33,027 nucleotides of DNA from JANNGZ01 sp031404155 (GTDB lineage Bacteria > Pseudomonadota > Gammaproteobacteria > Burkholderiales > Burkholderiaceae_C): positions 1 to 33,027 of the forward strand of contig JANNGZ010000405.1 in NCBI GenBank assembly GCA_031404155.1. The letters are read 5' to 3'. Shown here piece after piece: positions 10,224 through 17,812 of this stretch. A program made the position numbers and the translations under genes. How positions within the stretch are numbered: the stretch's first letter is position 1; every line of letters begins with the position of its first letter. Under the pieces are notes generated by a model, which did no database searches, was not told the origin of the DNA, and was given only the letters and a program-made list of their open reading frames with translations.

Positions 10224-11330
10224 TCAGATGCGCATCGGCATCACCACGTACTTGAAGCCGGCGCGCTCGGGCACGGTGAACAACGCGCTCGCGTTGGTGT
10301 CCTGCAGCTCGATCGTGATCATTTCCTGGTCCATGTTGGCCAGCGCGTCGATCAGGTAGGTGACGTTGAACCCGATCTCGATCGCGTCGCCGGCGTAGTC
10401 GATCTCGATCTCTTCCTTGGCCTCTTCCTGCTCGGCGTTGCTCGACGCGATGCGCAATGTGCCGGGTTCGACATTCAGGCGCACGCCCTTGAACTTGTCG
10501 CTGGTGAGGATGGCCGCACGCTGCAGGCTGGCGAGCAGCGGAGCGCGGCCGAGCGTGATGTGGTTCTTGTGGTTCTTCGGGATCACACGGTTGTAGTCGG
10601 GGAACTTGCCTTCGACCAGCTTGGTCACGAACTCCATGCCGGAGAAGATGAACTTGGCCTGGTTGCCGGCAAAGCGCATTTCGATCGCCGAGTCTTCGTC
10701 GGCGAGCAGGCGCTGCAACTCCAGCACCGTCTTGCGCGGCAGGATCACCTCCTGCTTGGGGATGTCGGCCGCCAGCGTCGCTTGCGCGAGGGCCAGTCGG
10801 TGGCCGTCGGTGGCCACCAGGGTCAAGGTCTTGCCTTCGGCCACGAAGAGAATGCCGTTGAGGTAGTAGCGGATGTCGTGCACCGCCATCGCAAAGTGCA
10901 CCTGGTTGATCAGCGAGCGCAGGGTCTTCTGCGGCACCGAAAAGGCCGGGCCGAAATCCACCGCCTCGTTGACCAGCGGGAAGTCGTCCGCCGGCAGCGT
11001 CTGCACCGTGAAGCGGCTCTTGCCCGCCACCAGCACCAGCTTGCTCTGGTTGGCGCTGAGCGTGATCGTCTGGTCCGAGGGCAGCGAACGCAGGATGTCG
11101 ATCAGCTTGCGCGCACCGACCGTGGTGGCGAAGGTGCCGACGTCGCCGCCGAGGCTGCCGCTGGTGCGCACCTGGATTTCGAGGTCGCTGGTGGTGAACT
11201 CGATCACGTCCGCGTTCTTGCGCAGAAGCACGTTCGCCAGGATCGGCAAGGTGTGCCGGCGCTCGACGATGCCCGCCACCGACTGCAGGGCCGACAACAA
11301 TTTTTCCTGCGCAGCTTTCAAGACAATCAT
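10224..11330 (-). CDS. dnaN: DNA polymerase III sliding clamp (beta subunit)
   Basis: A complete 368-residue DnaN: MIVLKAAQEKLLSALQSVAG at the start, RRHTLPILANVLL, LVATDGHRLALA near the middle and the canonical end FKYVVMPMRI. The protein is a homodimeric ring of six similar subdomains that tethers polymerase III to DNA; the C-terminal residues form the client-binding pocket. Start ATG 11330 is well supported by AAGAGGAAG immediately upstream on the minus strand. It lies 269 bases downstream of dnaA, a spacer containing DnaA-box-like sites, and reads in the same direction. Confidence 0.98.
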   Translation of the reverse strand: MIVLKAAQEKLLSALQSVAGIVERRHTLPILANVLLRKNADVIEFTTSDLEIQVRTSGSLGGDVGTFATTVGARKLIDILRSLPSDQTITLSANQSKLVLVAGKSRFTVQTLPADDFPLVNEAVDFGPAFSVPQKTLRSLINQVHFAMAVHDIRYYLNGILFVAEGKTLTLVATDGHRLALAQATLAADIPKQEVILPRKTVLELQRLLADEDSAIEMRFAGNQAKFIFSGMEFVTKLVEGKFPDYNRVIPKNHKNHITLGRAPLLASLQRAAILTSDKFKGVRLNVEPGTLRIASSNAEQEEAKEEIEIDYAGDAIEIGFNVTYLIDALANMDQEMITIELQDTNASALFTVPERAGFKYVVMPMRI

Positions 11331-11374
11331 GTCTTCCTCTTTACTTGGTAGTTCTAGTAGAGCCCGGCACTTTC

Positions 11375-11529
11375 TGTGGAGAACGCGATTTTCGCCTGCC
11401 CGATCAACGCTTTAGGTCCCGACGAACCCTGTGGACTCAGCCCCGGGGCCGGCGGGACAGCCCGACAACAACTTGGCCAAAGCTGCCACCGCTGTGGACA
11501 GGCCTCGTGTTGCTCCGAAGTTATCCCCA
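11375..11529. other. DnaA-box-like cluster in the dnaA-dnaN spacer, origin candidate
   Basis: Four 9-mers close to the DnaA box TTATNCACA occur in this 155-base stretch: TTCTCCACA (minus strand, 11375-11383), GAGTCCACA (minus, 11430-11438), CTGTCCACA (minus, 11494-11502) and TTATCCCCA (plus, 11521-11529). Each departs from the consensus by one to three bases. The T-rich segment just to the right (about 11530-11566) is one of the least GC-rich spots in the area. Clusters in the dnaA-dnaN spacer are known parts of several bacterial origins. That this is the functional oriC is an inference. Confidence 0.5.
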
Positions 11530-11599
11530 GGCTTGTTGCTTGACAGGTTTGTTTTCGTGGTTGCGCCCAGCCGCAGGTTCATGAAGTTCATATCGACGC

Positions 11600-13027
11600 T
11601 CAGCCCTTCAGCGTCTGTTCGAGCACATGCAATTGCTGGTTCAGCTCGGGGTTCTTGTGACGCTCGCCACCGATCTTGCGCACCGCATGCAGCACCGTGG
11701 TGTGGTCGCGGCCACCGAACAGCTCGCCGATCTCGGGCAGGCTTTTCTGCGTCATCTCCTTGGCCAGGTACATCGCGATTTGGCGCGGCCGCGCGATCGA
11801 AGCCGGGCGCTTCTTGCTGTACATGTCGGCCACTTTGATCTTGTAGAAATCGGCGCAGGTTTTCTGGATGTTCTCCACCGACACCTGCCGGTTTTGGATC
11901 GAGAGCAGGTCCTTCAGCGCCTCGCGCGCCAGCACGATGTTGATTTCCTTCTGGCTAAAGCGCGAATAGGCCAGCACCTTGCGCAGGGCGCCTTCGAGCT
12001 CGCGCACATTGGCGCGCACATTCTTGGCGACGAAGAAGGCCACGTCCTCGGGCATCTCAGTGCCTTCGGCGAGCGCCTTGCGGATCAGGATCGCGACCCG
12101 CATTTCGAGCTCGGGCGGTTCGATCGCCACGGTGAGTCCGGCGTCGAAGCGCGAGGTGAGCCGCTCGTCGATATCCACCAACCCCTTGGGGTAGGTGTCG
12201 CTGGTCATGATGATGTGCGCGCGCTTGGCCAGCAGTGCTTCGAAGGCGTTGAAGAACTCCTCTTGGGTGCGGTCCTTGCCGGCAAAGAACTGCACGTCGT
12301 CGATCAGCAGCAGGTCCAGCGAGTGGTACTTGGCCTTCAGCTCGTCGAAGGTCTTGCGCTGGTAGTTCTTAACCACATCGGAGATGAACTGCTCGGCGTG
12401 CAGATACAGGATCCGCGCATCCGGCCGGTCCCTCAACAACGCATTGCCCACCGCGTGGATCAGGTGGGTCTTGCCCAGGCCCACTCCGCCGTAGATGAAG
12501 AGCGGGTTGTACATCAGCCCCGGCGCACCAGCCACATGCAGCGCCGCGGTGCGCGCCATCTGGTTGGCGCGGCCGGGCACCAGTGTGTCGAAGGTGAGCG
12601 CAGGGTTCAGGCGCTCGCGCGTGGGCGAGACCATCGCGGTTCGGGCGGGTGCGGCCTGCGGGGCCTGCGCGCCATTGCCACCGAGCGCGGCGGCCACACT
12701 GACAGGGGCGGTGGACGGCACCAGCGACAGTGGTTGCAGCGGCCGCGTTGGGGCGCCATCGCGGGGCAACAAGGACAAGTCCAGCCGCACCGGCTTGCCG
12801 GCCAAGGAGCTCAGCACGCCTTCGATCTGCGCCGCGTACTGCGAGCGGATCCAGTCGAGCTTGAAGCGATTGGGCACGCGCACCGAGACGACCGCACCGG
12901 CGTCGCCCTGGTCGGTCACTTCCGCAGGCGGAAGCGGCCGGATCCAGGTGTTGAATTGTTGTTCAGGCAATTCGGCGGCGAGGCGTTCGCACCCGCGTTG
13001 CCAGAGGTCGGCGCTCATTGTGGACAT
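11600..13027 (-). CDS. dnaA: Chromosomal replication initiator DnaA
   Basis: A 475-residue DnaA. Domain I is recognisable from LWQRGCERLAAELPEQQFNTWIRPL; domain II is a variable Ala/Pro-rich linker; domain III carries Walker A GGVGLGKTHL (about residue 180), Walker B LLLIDDVQFF (about 240) and SRFDAGLTVAI; domain IV has the DNA-binding signature LFGGRDHTTVLHAVRKI (about 430). The open frame extends up to 13117, but that part holds a perfect DnaA box and is unlike DnaA, so the start is placed at ATG 13027; ATG 13018 is equally possible. A TACAAT -10 at 13047-13052 ahead of it and a DnaA box further upstream suggest autoregulation. Confidence 0.97.
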   Translation of the reverse strand: MSTMSADLWQRGCERLAAELPEQQFNTWIRPLPPAEVTDQGDAGAVVSVRVPNRFKLDWIRSQYAAQIEGVLSSLAGKPVRLDLSLLPRDGAPTRPLQPLSLVPSTAPVSVAAALGGNGAQAPQAAPARTAMVSPTRERLNPALTFDTLVPGRANQMARTAALHVAGAPGLMYNPLFIYGGVGLGKTHLIHAVGNALLRDRPDARILYLHAEQFISDVVKNYQRKTFDELKAKYHSLDLLLIDDVQFFAGKDRTQEEFFNAFEALLAKRAHIIMTSDTYPKGLVDIDERLTSRFDAGLTVAIEPPELEMRVAILIRKALAEGTEMPEDVAFFVAKNVRANVRELEGALRKVLAYSRFSQKEINIVLAREALKDLLSIQNRQVSVENIQKTCADFYKIKVADMYSKKRPASIARPRQIAMYLAKEMTQKSLPEIGELFGGRDHTTVLHAVRKIGGERHKNPELNQQLHVLEQTLKG

Positions 13028-13088
13028 CTTGTTCTGGAGCGGCCGCATTGTACGTTGATCCGGGCCCATGAAACGCTGGTTATCCACA
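13019..13088 (-). promoter_or_regulatory. dnaA promoter region with DnaA boxes
   Basis: Read on the minus strand this stretch has a perfect DnaA box TTATCCACA on the plus strand (13080-13088), a TACAAT -10 (13047-13052) with only a poor -35, and a second box-like ATGTCCACA (13019-13027) that coincides with the proposed dnaA start codon. The arrangement fits autorepression of dnaA by DnaA and may be part of the origin. Confidence 0.55.
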
Positions 13089-13142
13089 GTGGCGGCGGCA
13101 TGATCAATCCTGCTCACCTCCGGTGTTGAGGCCGTTCCTGGT

Positions 13143-13171
13143 TTGACCGGGCCAGCCTTTCCTGCTGTAAT
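13143..13171 (+). promoter_or_regulatory. Sigma-70 promoter of rpmH-rnpA
   Basis: TTGACC (13143-13148), a 17-base spacer and TGTAAT (13166-13171) form a strong vegetative promoter. Transcription would begin near 13178, giving a leader of about 125 bases before rpmH. It drives the rightward rpmH-rnpA-yidD-yidC group. Confidence 0.7.
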
Positions 13172-13302
13172 CGTGGGTTTCCCGAACGGGTAGTGCGGGC
13201 TTGGTGGCGCAAGGGCTGCGGCGCCCGCGTCGGCACCGGGCTGGTCACCACACCAAGCGCCGGGCCGGGCAACCCGTCAGAACGATTTCGAAGGACCGAA
13301 CC

Positions 13303-13437
13303 ATGAAACGCACCTACCAAGCCTCCAAGACCCGTCGCGCGCGCACCCATGGATTTCTGGTGCGCATGAAGTCGCGTGGCGGTCGCGCCATCATCAATGC
13401 GCGCCGCGCCAAAGGCCGCAAGCGCCTGGCTGTCTAA
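13303..13437 (+). CDS. rpmH: 50S ribosomal protein L34
   Basis: A 44-residue very basic protein, MKRTYQASKTRRARTHGFLV at the start and RRAKGRKRLAV at the end, the canonical L34 sequence and length. ATG 13303 is fixed by AAGGA eight bases upstream (13291-13295) and by homology; a longer frame from 13201 is not used. L34 is a late-assembling component of the large ribosomal subunit. It opens the rightward operon, divergent from dnaA, the usual arrangement around bacterial origins. Confidence 0.98.
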   Translation: MKRTYQASKTRRARTHGFLVRMKSRGGRAIINARRAKGRKRLAV

Positions 13438-13488
13438 GCAAGCGCCAGCGTCGACTGCCGCCACAACCCGTCCGACGCCCGGCCGCCC

Positions 13489-13938
13489 GTGATCGGCCGC
13501 CTTGTGCAGAGCACCGACTTCAGCCGCGCGCTGGCGACTGCGCCCCGTGGGCGAAGCACTCACTTCTCGATCCACTTCCTGGCCGGTCGCCCAACGCCCG
13601 CGGGGCCCGCGCCTCGATTCAGCGAAGCAACAAAGTTGTCCACAGGCGACCAACAGCTGATGCACAGGCTTGTGGATGAGTTGTCAGATGCGCTCTGGCT
13701 GGGTGCGGTCGTGCCCAAGCGTCACGCACGGCGCTCGGTGACCCGTGCTCTGCTCAAACGCCAGATCCGACATGCAGTCCAGCGCCAGGCGCCTGCATTG
13801 GCGCGGGGCGTCTGGGTGGTACGGCTGCGCGCGCCTTTCGACGCAAAGCAATTCACCAGCGCCGCGTCCGACGGCCTGCGGCGTGCTGCACGGGTCGAAC
13901 TCGACGCCGTGCTCTCGCGATGCCATGCGGCTCGATAG
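13489..13938 (+). CDS. rnpA: RNase P protein component
   Basis: A 149-residue RnpA from a GTG at 13489, 51 bases after rpmH. It starts MIGRLVQSTDFSRALAT, contains an inserted less conserved stretch at about 30-62 that is typical of Burkholderiales RnpA, then WLGAVVPKRHARRSVTRALL and KRQIRHAVQ, the basic RNR-type motif that contacts the RNase P RNA. The protein aids the catalytic RNA in cutting 5' leaders from pre-tRNA. The insert region DNA (13636-13679) carries three DnaA-box-like 9-mers, described separately. The C-terminus lies 22 bases before the yidD start chosen here. Confidence 0.95.
   Translation: MIGRLVQSTDFSRALATAPRGRSTHFSIHFLAGRPTPAGPAPRFSEATKLSTGDQQLMHRLVDELSDALWLGAVVPKRHARRSVTRALLKRQIRHAVQRQAPALARGVWVVRLRAPFDAKQFTSAASDGLRRAARVELDAVLSRCHAAR
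13636..13679. other. DnaA-box-like triplet inside rnpA
   Basis: Within 44 bases of rnpA coding sequence lie TTGTCCACA (13636-13644), TGATGCACA (13658-13666) and, on the other strand, TCATCCACA (13671-13679). Each differs from TTATNCACA by a single base. They may be extra DnaA sites near the origin; coding constraint alone could not easily produce three in the less conserved insert. Confidence 0.4.
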
Positions 13939-13960
13939 GGGATGGCGCTTCGCCGTGAGC

Positions 13961-14287
13961 ATGCTGCTGCGCGCCGCCGTCCATCTGCCACGCGACCTAG
14001 CGATACTCTTGGTGCGCGGCTACCGCCTGTTCTTCCGCGCCTGGGTCGGCAACGTATGTGCCTTCGAACCCAGTTGTTCGGCCTACGCGCTGCAGGCGCT
14101 GCAGCGTCATGGCGCGGTAGACGGCAGCTACCTCGCGGCGTGGCGTGTCTTGCGCTGCCGCCCGTGGTGCGAAGGTGGGCATGACCCGGTGCCCGAGGCG
14201 CCCGGCTTGTTCACTCGGCTCATCTCCAGCGCCTTCGGCAACACCGCCCAAACCACGCCAGCGCCCGCAGAGAAACGGCCGCGCTGA
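13961..14287 (+). CDS. yidD: Membrane protein insertion efficiency factor YidD
   Basis: A 108-residue protein from ATG 13961 (MLLRAAVHLPRDLAILLVRG), with the YidD core GYRLFFRAWVGNVCAFEPSC, SAYALQALQRHGAV and VLRCRPWCEGGHDPVPE. The two conserved Cys of the CAFEPSC motif and the downstream RCRPW are present. YidD is a small peripheral inner-membrane protein that helps YidC insert proteins. An in-frame ATG at 13925 would overlap the end of rnpA and add 12 residues; neither start has a good ribosome binding site. The length exceeds the usual 70-90 residues mainly through an N-terminal amphipathic stretch and a variable C-tail. Confidence 0.92.
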   Translation: MLLRAAVHLPRDLAILLVRGYRLFFRAWVGNVCAFEPSCSAYALQALQRHGAVDGSYLAAWRVLRCRPWCEGGHDPVPEAPGLFTRLISSAFGNTAQTTPAPAEKRPR

Positions 14288-14343
14288 CTCCCAATCCGGG
14301 CACCTCGCGGGTGCGCGCCAACCCTTCCGACAGAGCCAAACCC

Positions 14344-16068
14344 ATGACCGATATTCGCCGCACCCTGCTCTGGGTCGTTTTCACGATGTCGCTCGTCCTG
14401 CTGTGGGACGCGTGGAACAAACACAGCGGGCAGCCCTCTTTCTTCGGCCCGCAAACCAGCAAGCCGACCGCCGCTGCGGCGCCGGCTTCCGTGCCGGGCG
14501 CGCTGCCCAGCGTGCTACCGAGCGCCGTCCCGACTGCCGCGGCGCCGGCGGCTGCCGGGGTCCCCGCACCGGCTTCGACCGCGGCGGCGCCAGCAGCGGC
14601 CGCCTCTGCGCCGGCAACCGCCACACCCGGGGCGAGCGAGCGCGTCACGATCACCACCGACCTGGTCAAGGCCGCGCTCGACACCCGGGGCGGCGACCTG
14701 GTGCGCCTGGAACTGCTGCGCCAGGTCGACCAGAACGACAGCACCCGCAATGTCGTGCTGTTCGACCACAGCGCCGAGCGGGTGTACCTGGCGCAAACCG
14801 GCCTGATCACCGAGCAGGCCGGCGTCGCGATGCCCAACCACCTCACCCCGATGACGCTGGTGAGCAGCGAACGCAGCCTGAAGGAAGGCGCGAACAAGCT
14901 CGAGCTTCGTTTCGAATCGGCCGATGTCGGGGGCGTCAAGCTGGTCAAGACCTACCTGTTCTCGCGTGGCAGCTACACCGTGGCGGTGCGTCACGAGGTG
15001 GTCAACAACTCGGGCGCGGCGATTTCGCCGCAGCTCTACTTGCAGCTGGTGCGCGACGGAAACCCGCCCCCGGGCGAGTCCTCGTTCTACTTCACCTTCA
15101 CCGGCCCGGCGCTGTACACCGACGCGGCCAAGTTCGCGAAGGTCGAGTTCAAGGACATCGAGAAAGGCAAGGCCGACCACCCCAAGAGCGCCGACGACGG
15201 CTGGGTGGCGATGGTCCAGCACTACTTCACCTCGGCCTGGCTGCTGCCGACGCCGCAGAGGCGCGAATTCCGCACCAGCAAGATCTCCAACAACCTGTAT
15301 TCGGTGGCGATGGTGGTGCCGCTGGGCAGCGTAGCGCCCGGCGGCACCAAGGCACAGGAGGCGACGCTGTTTGCCGGTCCGCAGGAAGAGAACAAACTCG
15401 CCGCGCTGGCGCCGGGGCTCGACCTGGTCAAGGACTACGGCTGGTTCACGATCCTGGCCAAGCCGCTGTTCCAGCTCCTCACCTGGCTCTACAGCGTGCT
15501 AGGCAACTGGGGTTGGTCGATCGTGGCCCTGGTGGTGCTGCTCAAGCTCGCGTTCTACTGGCTGAACGCCAGCGCCTACCGCTCGATGGCCAAGATGAAG
15601 GCGATCAACCCGAAGGTGATGGAGATGCGCGAGCGCTTCAAGGATAAGCCCCAGCAGATGCAGCAGGAGATGATGCGCATCTACCGCGAGGAAAAGGTCA
15701 ACCCGCTCGGCAGCTGCCTGCCGATCGTGGTGCAGATCCCGTTTTTCATCGCCTTGTACTGGGTACTGCTGTCCAGCGTCGAAATGCGCAACGCGCCCTG
15801 GATCGGCTGGATCACCGACCTGGCGCAGAAGGACCCGTTCTACATCCTGCCGCTGCTGATGACCGCCTCGACGCTGCTGCAAACCTGGCTGAACCCGACG
15901 CCGCCCGACCCGATGCAGGCCAAGATGATGTGGATCATGCCGATGGTTTTCTCGGTCATGTTCTTCGTTTTCCCCGCCGGCCTGGTGCTGTACTGGTTGA
16001 CCAACAACATCCTGTCGATCACGCAGCAATGGTTCATCAACAAGCGCCTCGGGGTGCTTGGCAAGTAG
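14344..16068 (+). CDS. yidC: Membrane protein insertase YidC
   Basis: A 574-residue YidC of the Gram-negative type. MTDIRRTLLWVVFTMSLVLL gives the first membrane helix, followed by an Ala/Pro-rich linker (about 40-95), the large periplasmic P1 domain (about 100-350, with ITTDLVKAALDTRGGDLV), and the conserved Oxa1-like core from about 375: WGWSIVALVVLLKLAFYWLN, MKAINPKVMEMRERFKDKPQ, LPIVVQIPFFIALYWVLLSS and PAGLVLYWLTNNILSITQQW. ATG 14344 is chosen; an in-frame GTG at 14311 lacks support. It acts alone or with SecYEG to insert membrane proteins. Fifty-six bases separate it from yidD. Confidence 0.98.
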   Translation: MTDIRRTLLWVVFTMSLVLLWDAWNKHSGQPSFFGPQTSKPTAAAAPASVPGALPSVLPSAVPTAAAPAAAGVPAPASTAAAPAAAASAPATATPGASERVTITTDLVKAALDTRGGDLVRLELLRQVDQNDSTRNVVLFDHSAERVYLAQTGLITEQAGVAMPNHLTPMTLVSSERSLKEGANKLELRFESADVGGVKLVKTYLFSRGSYTVAVRHEVVNNSGAAISPQLYLQLVRDGNPPPGESSFYFTFTGPALYTDAAKFAKVEFKDIEKGKADHPKSADDGWVAMVQHYFTSAWLLPTPQRREFRTSKISNNLYSVAMVVPLGSVAPGGTKAQEATLFAGPQEENKLAALAPGLDLVKDYGWFTILAKPLFQLLTWLYSVLGNWGWSIVALVVLLKLAFYWLNASAYRSMAKMKAINPKVMEMRERFKDKPQQMQQEMMRIYREEKVNPLGSCLPIVVQIPFFIALYWVLLSSVEMRNAPWIGWITDLAQKDPFYILPLLMTASTLLQTWLNPTPPDPMQAKMMWIMPMVFSVMFFVFPAGLVLYWLTNNILSITQQWFINKRLGVLGK

Positions 16069-16413
16069 TTCGCAAAAGCCACGTCTCCCCTTCAGATGGG
16101 GGGTGAATTTCGCACGCGCTTGCGGCACGATGACTCCGACGCTCTTGCGGGACAGAACCGGGTCCACCACAGTCGCCAGCAAGACATCCGAGTCACCGAT
16201 CAATGCGGGGTAGACCCGGCGGCCGCCAAGTTTTGTGGCGGACCTCCGGCTCGGGAGGGCGCTCCCAAGGTTGCATCGCAAACGCTAAGCGCTTCCCCCC
16301 GCGCCAACCCGACAAGGGCCCGCCGTTTGGCGGGCCCTTTGTCTTTGGCGGCACGCGGCGAGTCGGTTTGTACGAACACAAGCTTGTGCAGCGGACGCCG
16401 CTACGATCGGCCG
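16069..16413. other. Spacer between yidC and mnmE with inverted repeats
   Basis: This 345-base stretch holds no gene that I can support. It contains several short inverted repeats: CTCCCC/GGGGGG (16085-16103), CCGCCA/TGGCGG around 16230 and CCTCC/GGAGG (16244-16259), and the intrinsic terminator at 16314-16343. A minus-strand frame across about 16100-16215 reads like a piece of protein, but I cannot place it in a family. The mnmE promoter should lie in the last 70 bases; TACGAT just before the start is a possible -10. Confidence 0.6.
16314..16343 (+). terminator. Intrinsic terminator upstream of mnmE
   Basis: An 11-bp perfect stem AAGGGCCCGCC/GGCGGGCCCTT with loop GTTT is followed by a short T-rich tail (TTTGTCTTT overlaps the arm). 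It ends the rpmH-to-yidC transcript, which implies that mnmE has its own promoter. The A-rich left flank makes weak activity on the other strand possible. Confidence 0.8.
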
Positions 16414-17778
16414 ATGCTTTCCGACACCGACCGGCCGATCGCCGCCATCGCCAGCGCGCCCGGGCGCGGCGCGGTTGGCATCGTGCGCTTGTCGGGTGCG
16501 AGCCTCGACGCGGTGATCGACGCCATCTGCGGGCGAGTGCTCGCGCCGCGAGTCGCCACTTACCTGCCCTTCCTCGCCGCCGACGGCAGCCCGATCGACC
16601 GCGGCCTGGTGATCCACTTTCCGGCGCCGCACTCCTACACGGGCGAGAGCGTGCTCGAGCTGCAGGCGCATGGTGGCCCGGTGGTATTGCAGCTGCTGCT
16701 TTCGCGCTGCCTCGAAGCCGGCGCGGCGATCGGCCTGCGCCTGGCCGAGCCGGGCGAATTCACCCAGCGTGCCTTCCTTAACGACAAGCTCGACCTGGCC
16801 CAGGCCGAAGCCGTTGCCGACCTGATCGACGCCAGCACCGAAGCCGCCGCGCGCTCGGCCGCACGTTCCCTGTCGGGTGTGTTCTCCAACGAAGTCCATG
16901 CCCTGGCCGAACGCCTCGTCGCCTTGCGCACCCTGGTCGAGGCCACGCTCGATTTTCCCGACGAAGAGATCGACTTCCTGGAGCGCGCCGACGCGCGCGG
17001 CCAGCTCGATGCGATCTCCGCGGCGCTGGACACGCTGCTCGCCCGCACCCGGCAAGGTGCGCTGCTGCGCGAAGGCATCCGGGTCGTGCTCGCGGGCCAG
17101 CCGAACGTGGGTAAGAGTTCGCTGCTCAACGCCCTGGCCGGCGCCGAACTGGCGATCGTCACGCCGGTGCCCGGCACCACCCGCGACAAGGTCAGCGAAA
17201 CGATCCAGATCGAAGGCGTGCCGCTGCATGTGGTGGATACCGCCGGCCTGCGCGAGTCGAACGACGAGGTCGAGCGCATCGGGATCGAACGCAGCTGGCA
17301 GGCGATCGAGGAAGCCGACGCGGTGCTCTTCCTGCACGACCTGACACGCCGCGGCGATGCCGCCTACGAGGCCGCCGAAGTCGACATCGAAGCCCGCCTC
17401 GCGCGCGCGCCGCACCTGCTGCATGTCCACAACAAGAGCGACCTGGCCACCGGCGCGGCGTCGAGCCCGGGCATTGTCCTCAGCGCGCGCAGCGGCGCGG
17501 GCCTTGACGCGCTGCGGCAGGCCTTGCTGCAAGAGGTCGGCTGGCAGCACACCCCCGACGGCACCTTCATTGCCCGCACCCGCCATGTGCAGGCGCTGCG
17601 CGGCACCCGCGAACACCTGCTCGGCGCCGACATCCATCTGCGCCAGCGCGACGCGGCGCTGGACCTGCTGGCCGAAGAGCTGCGCCTGGCCCATCAACGC
17701 CTGTGCGAGATCACCGGCGAGTTCACCGCCGACGACCTGCTCGGGCGGGTGTTCGGCAAGTTCTGCATCGGCAAGTAG
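16414..17778 (+). CDS. mnmE: tRNA modification GTPase MnmE
   Basis: A 454-residue MnmE (TrmE). The N-terminal folate-binding domain shows IAAIASAPGRGAVGIVRLSG; SYTGESVLELQAHGGPVVLQ and LAEPGEFTQRAFLNDKLDLA follow. The G domain inserted in the helical domain has G1 GQPNVGKSS (about 229), the switch PVPGTTRDKVSE, G3 DTAGLRE and G4 NKSD. The C-terminus is the canonical FCIGK whose Cys is required for activity. With MnmG it forms the 5-carboxymethylaminomethyl modification at wobble uridine 34. ATG 16414 begins MLSDTDRPIAAIASAPG and matches family length. It is convergent with the antiporter gene, 34 bases away. Confidence 0.98.
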   Translation: MLSDTDRPIAAIASAPGRGAVGIVRLSGASLDAVIDAICGRVLAPRVATYLPFLAADGSPIDRGLVIHFPAPHSYTGESVLELQAHGGPVVLQLLLSRCLEAGAAIGLRLAEPGEFTQRAFLNDKLDLAQAEAVADLIDASTEAAARSAARSLSGVFSNEVHALAERLVALRTLVEATLDFPDEEIDFLERADARGQLDAISAALDTLLARTRQGALLREGIRVVLAGQPNVGKSSLLNALAGAELAIVTPVPGTTRDKVSETIQIEGVPLHVVDTAGLRESNDEVERIGIERSWQAIEEADAVLFLHDLTRRGDAAYEAAEVDIEARLARAPHLLHVHNKSDLATGAASSPGIVLSARSGAGLDALRQALLQEVGWQHTPDGTFIARTRHVQALRGTREHLLGADIHLRQRDAALDLLAEELRLAHQRLCEITGEFTADDLLGRVFGKFCIGK

Positions 17779-17812
17779 GGCTGGCACGGTCGATCCGGCA
17801 GGCCAGGCGCCA

